A stretch of DNA of 32,991 bases from NCBI GenBank assembly GCA_946480815.1, contig CAMLLB010000051.1, positions 1-32,991 of the forward strand, read 5' to 3'. The DNA comes from an uncultured Flavobacteriales bacterium (GTDB taxonomy: Bacteria > Bacteroidota > Bacteroidia > Flavobacteriales > Crocinitomicaceae). This document shows, one piece after another, positions 21,571-28,750 of this stretch. The translations under genes and the position numbers were made by a program. How positions within the stretch are numbered: position 1 is the stretch's first letter; each line of letters opens with the position of its first letter. Under the pieces are notes generated by a model. That model was given only the letters and a program-made list of their open reading frames with translations, was not told the origin of the DNA and searched no databases.

Positions 21571-23417
21571 AAACCGGATTAAGACGAATTGAAGGCGGAA
21601 ACCAGTATAACCACCTATTTGTTCCTCCAATTGGAGAGAACGTCCGCATCAAGAAACGTGCTGAACTGGAAGATACCGTTGCTTTGATGAAAAGGGTTAT
21701 CCGAGAAACCCTGTCTGATACCAGTAAGGTCGCGAACTTACTGAAATCAGAAAATGAAAAGCAAACGTTGGCAAATGTCTGGAATTTTTGTTTTAAGCAT
21801 TTGCAATATCGAAGAGACGAAGAGAACATCGAACAAGTTCGACGTCCTGCCCGCACCTGGCGTGACCGAAAGCAGGGGGTTGATTGTGACTGTATGACTG
21901 TCTTTATCGGTTCGATACTACTAAACTTGGGGATTCCGTTCGTAATCCGATTATCCAGGAATAGTTTGAGAGCAACAGGATTCGAACATGTGTATCCGGT
22001 TGCAATTACAAATCAGGGTAAGGTTATCATGGATTGTGTTGTACACAAATTCAACTATGAAGCACCTTATCTGGAAACAAAAGACATCGATATGGAATTG
22101 CAGTATTTGAATGGCTTTGATGACGACGACTTCGACGACGATGAAGTTGATGGATTTGAAGGCTATGACGACGATGAATTCGATGACAATGATGATCTGG
22201 AAGGTCTTGACGGGAAGCAAAAAAGACAAGAAAAGAAAGCAGCCCGAAAAGCCAAAAGAGCAGAAAAAGGACCATTAAAGGAACGAATCAAAAAGGGACT
22301 TCAGAAAGTGCTTCATGTCACAAACAAACTGAATCCGGCAACTGCTCTATTAAGGGCAGGCGTTTTGGTCAGCCTGAAGACGAACCTTTTTAACGTTGCC
22401 GGAAGATTACGCTACACGTATTGGACGGATGAACAAGCCCGGAAAAACAATGTGGATATGGGTAAGTTTCAAAAGTTGAAAAAGATCCGTGAGAAAATTG
22501 AAAAAGTCTTTTTCGGTGCAGGAGGTAAACCCGCGAACATGAAAAAAGCGATCCTAACAGGTCGTGGTAACAAGAACAGAGCGGTTTCTGTAAATGGTCT
22601 GGGGTATGTACCGATCTATGATGATAGTAACCTTCGTTCAATCATTGGGAGCGACATGTATTCGGATGAATTTGATTCGGTAAGACACCCAAGTGGAATC
22701 AACGGATTAGGTTCAATAACTGCCGGGGCTGCCGTTGCAGCAGCTTCAGGGATAATTGGAACAATTGCGGGATTAATTAAGAAACTAAGCGGAATATTCA
22801 AAAAAGGATCTCCACAGGAACAACAAGACATCCTGGCAGAGAACACAGCCAATACAACTGGTGAAAAGAATGATTCGTATAGTTCTGAAGAAATCGGAGA
22901 GTATTTGGATGCAGCCAAAGGAGCATTAGCCCCTGCATCAACAGCAGCCAGTTCTACATCCGCATCATCTTTAACCGAAGACGATGATCCCCCGACCCCG
23001 ACGACAACAGCAATTGCGGTATCCTCAAAACAAGGAGCAACTACTGATCAAGTTGATTTGACCGAGCTTGATGAGACTCCAACGTCAACTAAAATGGCAA
23101 CGGATACAAGTTCAACACCTAAAACAACATCGGGAGGTATGATTCAATGGATTAAAGATCATCCGCTGACCACGCTTGGGATCGCAGCAGCGGTTGTTGG
23201 AGGAACGGTACTCGCAATCCGAGCTTATCGTAAATCCAAAGTTAAAACCGGAAAGTCAAAACCGGTAAATGGGTTGGATGGTTTAGAGGGTTTAGATGGA
23301 GTAAGAAGAAGGAAACGTCCGACGAGCCGAGCAACAACCACCAAACGTAAAACGACCCAAAGAAAGAAACCAGGTGTGAAACGTCGCACCGGAGTTCGCA
23401 GAGTAAAGTTGCTTTAA
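21567..23417 (+). CDS. Transglutaminase-like cysteine protein with TM and basic tail
   Basis: 616 residues in four parts. Residues 1-170 are a transglutaminase-like domain with 'RKQGVDCDCMTVFIGSILLNLGIP': C107 (or C109), H141 in FEHVYP and D156 in VIMDC form the expected Cys-His-Asp triad. An Asp-rich low-complexity stretch follows (about 183-210), then a basic region, a glycine/alanine hydrophobic segment (about 383-402), a Ser/Thr/Pro linker, another membrane segment (about 534-551) and a very basic C-terminal tail. Such folds act as peptidases or crosslinkers. It carries repeated motifs V/I-N-G-L-[DG] (342-346, 378-382, 567-571) and L-E-G-L-D-G (211-216). The start overlaps the previous stop, so translation is coupled. 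Confidence 0.8.
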   Translation: MKTGLRRIEGGNQYNHLFVPPIGENVRIKKRAELEDTVALMKRVIRETLSDTSKVANLLKSENEKQTLANVWNFCFKHLQYRRDEENIEQVRRPARTWRDRKQGVDCDCMTVFIGSILLNLGIPFVIRLSRNSLRATGFEHVYPVAITNQGKVIMDCVVHKFNYEAPYLETKDIDMELQYLNGFDDDDFDDDEVDGFEGYDDDEFDDNDDLEGLDGKQKRQEKKAARKAKRAEKGPLKERIKKGLQKVLHVTNKLNPATALLRAGVLVSLKTNLFNVAGRLRYTYWTDEQARKNNVDMGKFQKLKKIREKIEKVFFGAGGKPANMKKAILTGRGNKNRAVSVNGLGYVPIYDDSNLRSIIGSDMYSDEFDSVRHPSGINGLGSITAGAAVAAASGIIGTIAGLIKKLSGIFKKGSPQEQQDILAENTANTTGEKNDSYSSEEIGEYLDAAKGALAPASTAASSTSASSLTEDDDPPTPTTTAIAVSSKQGATTDQVDLTELDETPTSTKMATDTSSTPKTTSGGMIQWIKDHPLTTLGIAAAVVGGTVLAIRAYRKSKVKTGKSKPVNGLDGLEGLDGVRRRKRPTSRATTTKRKTTQRKKPGVKRRTGVRRVKLL

Positions 23418-23435
23418 TAACCAAATGCAACAAAA

Positions 23436-24104
23436 ATGTCAAAACGTAGAAAAAGTTTGTCAGGATCAAGCGGATCGAAGATGTCATTCTTCAAACGTCT
23501 GTCAGACTCAAGTGACAACAGAACCTCAACAAAGCTGATTCGTTCAGGAATGGATGTAGGTGGAGCATTAGCAGGAGGACTGCTTGGAGCTGCCATCGGC
23601 AAAAACGCTGCACTATTCGGTTTGGGAGTTCTAGTAACAGGAAACTTCATGAGTGACAGAACCGGACTATGTAAAACAGTCGGTTCGGGAATGTTAATCT
23701 ATGGTGTTTCAAAGTTCCTTCAAGAAAGTGGTACTACAAGCGTTCAAGGTCTATCCGGCACGGAGGGCGTAAAAGCGCGGTTAGGCAAGTACAAGGATGA
23801 GTTAATGTCTGCATTTTATCTGGACAAAATCTTCAAAAAGAAGTCGAGCGGTAGTACCACTACGACAGCTGCAAGAGCAGTAGATGAAGATGATGATTCG
23901 GTAGATGGACTTGATTTATCGGCACTCGATTTCTTTGAGGACTATAACCATCAACAGGCAAATGAATTCGAAATCAATCAGGGTTATGAACGGGAAGCAC
24001 TGCCGGATTATTCCATCAGTGAAGCTCCTTACTATGACGATGAAGACGATGAAGAAATCGGTTATGCCATTATCGAAGACATGCCGGACATGAATCAAAT
24101 GTAA
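23436..24104 (+). CDS. Glycine-rich membrane protein with acidic tail
   Basis: 222 residues. A basic N-terminus (about 1-36) is followed by hydrophobic Gly/Ala segments (about 40-70 and 83-95) and a long acidic tail with DDEDDEE runs. It contains 'TTSVQGLSGTEGVKARLG' (from residue 101) and 'SVDGLDLSALD', repeating the G-L-x-G motif of the gene before it. No known family. It looks like a membrane-embedded structural protein. The gene lies 18 bp after its neighbour, so the same transcript is likely. Confidence 0.7.
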   Translation: MSKRRKSLSGSSGSKMSFFKRLSDSSDNRTSTKLIRSGMDVGGALAGGLLGAAIGKNAALFGLGVLVTGNFMSDRTGLCKTVGSGMLIYGVSKFLQESGTTSVQGLSGTEGVKARLGKYKDELMSAFYLDKIFKKKSSGSTTTTAARAVDEDDDSVDGLDLSALDFFEDYNHQQANEFEINQGYEREALPDYSISEAPYYDDEDDEEIGYAIIEDMPDMNQM

Positions 24105-24124
24105 GGCATAAAAAATCAACAACC

Positions 24125-24152
24125 GCCTGTCTGTCAAAATGGGCAGACAGGC
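24125..24152 (+). promoter_or_regulatory. Leader hairpin before the structural candidate
   Basis: Perfect 9-bp stem GCCTGTCTG / CAGACAGGC with a 10-nt loop, 16 nt before the preferred ATG at 24169. It could insulate or stabilise the following message. It also explains why the in-frame ATG at 24139, inside the loop, is an unlikely start. Confidence 0.75.
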
Positions 24153-24168
24153 ACTAAATCAAAACAAA

Positions 24169-24879
24169 ATGAACGAATTCATTAATTCAGAGTTCAACAA
24201 CGCGGGCGAACTGTTCGGGTTGGATGCAATCAACAGGATGTTCCAGGCAGCGAATCCAATTCAGCGTGCTAAGATCATTCAGAAGGTTTCACAGCAAAGT
24301 CAAGTTCAAGCGTCCAGAGGTTCGCGTAAAGACATGGAGAAATTCTTTTCACAAGTTCCTTCACATGTCCAAGCAGAGTTGAAAAAAGGCGGTGTTCGCC
24401 TTGCAGATTACACGATCTATTCGATGAAGCCGATTAACTCCAAAACGATCAAAATGTTCGAACCCCAAGACGACAAAGAAGTCGGAGTACGTAACATTTC
24501 AAATGCGAAGTTGCCAAAGAACATGGTATTCGTAGTAAGTGGGATTTTCCTGTTAACAGGTACAAACCCTGAACCAACGAATCCAGAGGGGCATAAAGCA
24601 ATTCGTTTTGGGAGCGTAGGAACAATTGCATCAATTTGTAACGGTGAGTTTTCACTAAAAGCAAACCGCAAACAGATCATCCCGGAGAACCAGGCGATCC
24701 GTCGATTTGCTACCGACAATGACATGACAGTTCCATTAGGTTACTACAAGTTAGATAACCCGCGACTGATTCGTGATGAAGAGTTGATCGAATTTACAAT
24801 TGAGCTTGGGACACAAGTGAACATTCCGGCAAACCAATGGCTTTACGTTGGCTTAGACGGAACAGGAACAACACCGTGA
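24169..24879 (+). CDS. Beta-rich structural protein, possible major virion protein
   Basis: The ATG at 24169 gives 236 residues (MNEFINSEF...); an ATG at 24139 lies within a hairpin. The first 80 residues are helical with 'IQRAKIIQKVSQQSQVQASRGSRKD'; the last 150 are strand-rich with 'NMVFVVSGIFLLTGTN', 'AIRFGSVGTIASICNGEFSL' and 'LIEFTIELGTQVNIPANQWLYVGLDG', compatible with a jelly-roll. It has no signal peptide, membrane segment or catalytic motif. Unlike its neighbours it is flanked by hairpins on both sides, which would set its expression apart. I do not recognise the family. Confidence 0.7.
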   Translation: MNEFINSEFNNAGELFGLDAINRMFQAANPIQRAKIIQKVSQQSQVQASRGSRKDMEKFFSQVPSHVQAELKKGGVRLADYTIYSMKPINSKTIKMFEPQDDKEVGVRNISNAKLPKNMVFVVSGIFLLTGTNPEPTNPEGHKAIRFGSVGTIASICNGEFSLKANRKQIIPENQAIRRFATDNDMTVPLGYYKLDNPRLIRDEELIEFTIELGTQVNIPANQWLYVGLDGTGTTP

Positions 24880-24889
24880 TAAGTAAAAT

Positions 24890-24912
24890 GGCGGGTGGTT
24901 CAACTACCCGCC
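24890..24912 (+). terminator. Hairpin after the structural candidate
   Basis: GGCGGGTGGTT / AACTACCCGCC stem-loop with one G-T mismatch and a single loop base, 11 bp after the stop. The tail is only weakly T-rich (TGTTTACT), so partial termination or mRNA stabilisation is likelier than full termination. Confidence 0.7.
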
Positions 24913-24955
24913 TGTTTACTCCATTCACAATCAACAACCATCAAAAATCAAAGTC

Positions 24956-25351
24956 ATGAGTTTCAAGCAGCAAATTATCAAAGAACGATTCGATATTCTG
25001 GTCATAGCAGAAAACCAAACATACAAAGCAGAGTTTGAATTGGATAAAAACGCAAAGATTCTGCTAGGTATTTCGATTACTTCAAATCGTGAAGATCTGC
25101 TTTATCACCGTGGGAGCCACAGAATGCAATTAAGCGATAAGGAACTTTTTCCGGAGGGTTTTGAAGCAAAGTTGCTAATGTCTGGTTTAAATGTTCCGCC
25201 GGATCAGCGCATGGTTACTTTGGGTGAACTTCCGACTGGAAATGCAACAATAGACATTTCTTACAAAGATACGGCTAGTCCACTAACAGCCTTCGAAGCT
25301 TACCGAGTGTCCATTTACACTTATTCGGTAAGTAGTTTGAATAATCAGTAG
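24956..25351 (+). CDS. Small beta-rich protein, candidate minor capsid/spike
   Basis: 131 residues, no signal or membrane segment. It has 'FDILVIAENQTYKAEFELDKNAKILLGISITS' and a later strand-rich half ('ATIDISYKDT'). The opening aligns by eye with the next protein (KFLITKANQQVLFQIRLPRDSKRIIGVCLTM), so the two are probably homologous single-domain beta-sandwiches. Role unknown. Confidence 0.65.
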   Translation: MSFKQQIIKERFDILVIAENQTYKAEFELDKNAKILLGISITSNREDLLYHRGSHRMQLSDKELFPEGFEAKLLMSGLNVPPDQRMVTLGELPTGNATIDISYKDTASPLTAFEAYRVSIYTYSVSSLNNQ

Positions 25352-25355
25352 TGTT

Positions 25356-25772
25356 ATGGAACGGGTGATTGTCAAAAAGTTTCTGATTACCAAAGCGAAT
25401 CAACAGGTTTTGTTCCAGATTCGATTGCCAAGGGATAGTAAACGGATTATTGGGGTATGTTTAACAATGACCACAACAAAAGCCTTCAGAAGTCCGGAAA
25501 TTGGTTCATTGTGGCTTTCAACTCCTTCTATGGGCGAAACATTTCATTGTGAAGCTTTAAGAGTCAATCAGTCGACTTACGGTGTTAGTATCCTCCCCTC
25601 AATCAATCCACCAGGATATGAAAATGGCTCACTTTGGGTGTCAGGTTCGAAGATTGAATTCAGCACTTTGGATCGTCCGGTCACTGAAACAATTGTCCAG
25701 GGATTCTATTCTGATGAGCGGACTATGGATGGTAATTACACGCTGACAATTTATTTAAAAATTGAATTATGA
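25356..25772 (+). CDS. Small beta-rich protein, paralogue of previous
   Basis: 138 residues, starting 4 bp after the previous stop. The N-terminal half matches the preceding protein (xxANQ, then a hydrophobic strand and IIGV). The second half contains 'GSLWVSGSKIEFSTLD' and 'NYTLTIYLKIEL', strands typical of a beta-sandwich. Its stop overlaps the next start (ATGA). No known domain. Confidence 0.65.
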   Translation: MERVIVKKFLITKANQQVLFQIRLPRDSKRIIGVCLTMTTTKAFRSPEIGSLWLSTPSMGETFHCEALRVNQSTYGVSILPSINPPGYENGSLWVSGSKIEFSTLDRPVTETIVQGFYSDERTMDGNYTLTIYLKIEL

Positions 25773-26089
25773 CAGAGGGATTAGCCATAGAGATTGCAGA
25801 ACAAATGATGCGAGAACGTGGTATTGGATCGAATGACTATATACTTCGTTACAGACATCTGGTTCTTGGAATCGGTGAAACACGTCAGGTCTCTGCTAAA
25901 AGTGATTTGTACATTCTGTTAAGTCCAGTACCACTGGTAAGTGTTTATTCACGATCTGGAGTATACGACACAACAGTTTTGTTGAATGAAGCACAGTATG
26001 TGCATACTGGAAATTTTATGGTTAAGAACCTTGAAATTACGGCAGTAGTTCATGTCAAATTCCTGCAAGTCATTCCAAAAAATGATTAA
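25769..26089 (+). CDS. Small beta-rich protein, third in the series
   Basis: 106 residues, translationally coupled to the preceding gene. A helix (MTEGLAIEIAEQMMRERGI) leads into strands 'YRHLVLGIGETRQVSAKSDLYILLSP' and 'FMVKNLEITAVVHVKFLQVIP'. Possibly a shorter member of the same beta-sandwich group. Function unknown. Confidence 0.6.
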   Translation: MTEGLAIEIAEQMMRERGIGSNDYILRYRHLVLGIGETRQVSAKSDLYILLSPVPLVSVYSRSGVYDTTVLLNEAQYVHTGNFMVKNLEITAVVHVKFLQVIPKND

Positions 26090-26092
26090 TAC

Positions 26093-26845
26093 ATGGAAGA
26101 TTTCGAAAGAGGAAAAGCCTTTAGAAACGGAGGTAAACTATTCCATGAACCGTATAGTGAGGATCGTTTAAATGCCCTTAAACGATTACTTGAAAAACTT
26201 CAAAGTCAGCAACGAAAGAAACGTTATTCGATCCTTGTAGACGGCGAAATGATCGTTCACAATTCCTACGATTCGGAGTTATTCGATGATTACCTGGATT
26301 ATGTAGAACCTCACACAAATACGGTTGAAGTCCGGTTGTATTTTGGGGATTCCCCTAATGCGAACCGATACCTGTTCCACCTCAAAGAGCAAACGAGCTA
26401 CGGGCTGAATGGCTTTAAAGGAGGGAAAGAAAATGTAAATGATCTGATAGCTGAAGCTTTGGAAAAACAAAGCATTGAAACGGAACTAACTCAATTACGC
26501 AGAAAGTATCGAAAAACCAAGCGTAAACTTCGGGAAGCCGAGCAGTTACTAGAAGAAAAGCAAGTTGACGTAAAAGATTTGTTATCCCAGGGAATGCAAT
26601 TGTATGGAGTTTTCCAAGGTAAGAATCCGGCAGCGGGCACAGTTCAGGGTTTACCCCCTGTAACAGATGTTCAGATTGAGCAGGAGCTATCAGAAGCAGA
26701 TGAGTTCTACCAGGAACTCAAAGAACAGTTAGGAGAGGAAAAACTCATTAGTGCTTTGAAGATTTGGAAAATCTTTGCCAAACATCCTGAAATGCGCAGT
26801 GAGTTCCTTGAGATTATCCAAGAAAAAACAGATGAAGATGGATAA
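26093..26845 (+). CDS. Coiled-coil protein, unknown
   Basis: 250 residues. The first 120 are a mixed domain with strands 'RYSILVDGEMIVHNSYDSELFDDYLDYV' and 'TVEVRLYFGDSPNANRYLFHL', followed by 'GLNGFKGG', another copy of the element's G-[LF]-x-G motif. A strong coiled coil (about 130-165, 'LRRKYRKTKRKLREAEQLLEEK') and an acidic helical tail follow. No membrane segment. It might be a scaffold or assembly protein; nothing confirms this. Confidence 0.65.
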   Translation: MEDFERGKAFRNGGKLFHEPYSEDRLNALKRLLEKLQSQQRKKRYSILVDGEMIVHNSYDSELFDDYLDYVEPHTNTVEVRLYFGDSPNANRYLFHLKEQTSYGLNGFKGGKENVNDLIAEALEKQSIETELTQLRRKYRKTKRKLREAEQLLEEKQVDVKDLLSQGMQLYGVFQGKNPAAGTVQGLPPVTDVQIEQELSEADEFYQELKEQLGEEKLISALKIWKIFAKHPEMRSEFLEIIQEKTDEDG

Positions 26846-27020
26846 GCATGTTTTTAAAATCACCATTTCGGGTACTCAGAAAGAAGCATCCGAAAAAGCA
26901 CAAGGGGTTGCCATTTTAGCAAGCCACCTATCGGCAGAGACTATTAGTGCATTAGCACATTTGGTTAAAACCGATCCTGCAAAAGTTGCTTTAGCAAAAC
27001 AGTTTCTTGGGGTTAAATAA
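26838..27020 (+). CDS. 60-aa protein, unknown
   Basis: The ATG at 26838 (or 26832) overlaps the preceding stop and gives 'MDKHVFKITISGTQKEASEKAQGVAILASHLS', then 'TISALAHLVKTDPAKVALAKQFLGV'. A short strand followed by two helices, with no membrane segment. The overlap and clean ending support a real gene. Function unknown. Confidence 0.6.
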   Translation: MDKHVFKITISGTQKEASEKAQGVAILASHLSAETISALAHLVKTDPAKVALAKQFLGVK

Positions 27021-27048
27021 CCCTAGGGATTACTAAACCACCAAATCC

Positions 27049-27810
27049 ATGAAAAATGAAGGTCAGATTCAAAGACGACCTTCACGGGGAGAAGACTCCA
27101 CCAGGATCGTCGTTCAGACGGATAAACAAGGCTGGTGGAGTTCACTTCCAAGTGGAGTAAAGGGAGTTGTAGCCACCTTTGCTGCGGTTTCGGGAATGTC
27201 TTTGATTCTTTACCTGGCATATCTCTATGCCAAGAAATTAGCCAATGAAAAACGGGCAAAGGTAGAGCAAAATAAATCATTTGGAAAAGATCGTCATGCG
27301 ACTTGGGCAAAGTTAATCAAGCAAGGTATCGATAATGACGGTTGGTGGGGAACAGATGTTCCTTTGATCCGACAGACCATTCGTGAAATACCATCCAAGG
27401 AAGATTTCGATTTGGTTGTAAAATCTTATCAACGAATGTACAAAGGTGCGAACATGATTGTTGACCTGACAGATGATTTAACCAAAGAGGAATACCAAGA
27501 AATGATGGCAATCAAGAATAGTAAACCTCTAAAAGCCAAAGGTAGTGCAGGAGTGAAAATCTACGATCCAACAGGTTGGGCAAAGCGAATTCATGCAGCG
27601 GTCAACTATACCTGGATCGGCTTTATGCCTGGAACAGATGATGACGCAATTAAAACCGTTTTTCTTGAGTTTCCATCTCGTAAAGCATTCTACGATACAG
27701 CAAGAGTGTATCGCAAATTATATGGTGTTAGCCTTTATTCCGATCTGGAAGGAGACCTTGATTGGTCATGGGATTGGAAGGCAGCACTGAAGAAAAAACC
27801 ACCAAAATAA
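27049..27810 (+). CDS. Membrane-anchored protein with two annexin-like repeats
   Basis: 253 residues. One TM segment (about 37-62) follows a basic N-terminus. Two repeats align with each other: residues 84-157 (WAKLIKQGIDNDGWWGTD, then IREIPSKEDF, SYQRMY and DLTDDL) and 175-248 (WAKRIHAAV, PGTDDDAIK, FLEFPSRKAF, VYRKLY, DLEGDL). The order A..I..G..GTD..I......PS..F....Y..Y...L..DL..DL resembles annexin repeats, whose GTD segment takes part in calcium-dependent phospholipid binding. Two repeats is half of a usual annexin. Likely a membrane-facing structural protein. The annexin link is by pattern only. Confidence 0.7.
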   Translation: MKNEGQIQRRPSRGEDSTRIVVQTDKQGWWSSLPSGVKGVVATFAAVSGMSLILYLAYLYAKKLANEKRAKVEQNKSFGKDRHATWAKLIKQGIDNDGWWGTDVPLIRQTIREIPSKEDFDLVVKSYQRMYKGANMIVDLTDDLTKEEYQEMMAIKNSKPLKAKGSAGVKIYDPTGWAKRIHAAVNYTWIGFMPGTDDDAIKTVFLEFPSRKAFYDTARVYRKLYGVSLYSDLEGDLDWSWDWKAALKKKPPK

Positions 27811-27817
27811 ATCAATA

Positions 27818-28747
27818 ATGGAATCAAAAACAAAGTATCTACTGTGGGGGCTTGGAGCGGTCGCAGTAGCAACAGGAGGCTTCTTTTTATTTAAGCACCT
27901 ACAAGAGAAAAAGGATGAAAAAGCAGCAGAGGACTTGGATCAGGAAACTGAATCAGATTCGTCTGGTTCAAACTCACATGGCAGTGCAAGTACGGTTCGA
28001 AGTAAGAAACCGACCGTGTACAACCAGTTTCCACTGAAATACGGTAGTAAAGGGACATTAGTTCGTGATATTCAAACGGTTCTGAACAAACGTTACAAAG
28101 CCGGAATTGATGTAGATGGAGATTGGCAAGGACAAACCGAAGCAGCACTTAAAAAGTTCAATTTGCCGACTTCATTTGATAGCCAGGCATATGCCAAGCT
28201 CATTTCAGGATCTTCAGCCAAATCGGATGGCAAAAAATCTACAAAGCATAAGTCCACGGGGTACGTATCCTCAAAGACAATTGCGAGTAGATTACACGAA
28301 GCAATTGAGAAAGACAATATCATTCAAGCTCTTTCTGCATTAAAAAAGATCAAAAACAAATCGCGTTACAACAGCGTTAACGAGGAATTCAAAAAAGAAA
28401 AGAACTGGACTTTCTCAGACGGGTATGTTTCGCGAACGATTGTAAATGCTGTTTTGGATCAGTTCGGTTCATCGGAGTACAAAAAGAAACTCAATGATGA
28501 GTTCTATCGCATTGGATTGAAGTATGACGGATCAAAATGGTCGCTTTCGGGGTTACTTGCCGGGACGGATCAGTTAATTACGATCCAGCCAACCCAAGTT
28601 TGGGATGCAAAAGGAAGCCGAATGTCAGTACCAAGATCAACGATCTTGGGAACGTTCATCCAAGCAAAGAATGGTATAACGGAGTTTGAGACTTTGGACG
28701 GTCGCATCCTTTATACCAATACTATCCAAATCAAATATGCAGATTGA
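27818..28747 (+). CDS. TM-anchored peptidoglycan-binding protein
   Basis: 309 residues. N-terminal membrane segment (7-26), a charged Ser-rich linker, then a peptidoglycan-binding domain (about 68-130: 'PLKYGSKGTLVRDIQTVLNKRY', 'GIDVDGDWQGQTEAALKKF'). A helical part (152-233) faintly resembles the annexin-like repeats of the preceding protein. The C-terminus (about 253-308) is beta-rich. Such a protein could hold an envelope or virion to the cell wall during entry or exit, or anchor an assembly complex. Seven bp separate it from the previous gene. Confidence 0.82.
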   Translation: MESKTKYLLWGLGAVAVATGGFFLFKHLQEKKDEKAAEDLDQETESDSSGSNSHGSASTVRSKKPTVYNQFPLKYGSKGTLVRDIQTVLNKRYKAGIDVDGDWQGQTEAALKKFNLPTSFDSQAYAKLISGSSAKSDGKKSTKHKSTGYVSSKTIASRLHEAIEKDNIIQALSALKKIKNKSRYNSVNEEFKKEKNWTFSDGYVSRTIVNAVLDQFGSSEYKKKLNDEFYRIGLKYDGSKWSLSGLLAGTDQLITIQPTQVWDAKGSRMSVPRSTILGTFIQAKNGITEFETLDGRILYTNTIQIKYAD

Positions 28748-28750
28748 TTC

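Noticed and set aside
22100..22200. Asp-rich stretch read as RTX-type calcium-binding repeat
   Set aside because: No GGxGxDxxx nonapeptide pattern; it is a low-complexity acidic linker.
24139..24168. Upstream ATG as start of the structural candidate
   Set aside because: It lies in the loop of a 9-bp hairpin, and the ATG at 24169 has the A-rich start context used by the neighbours.
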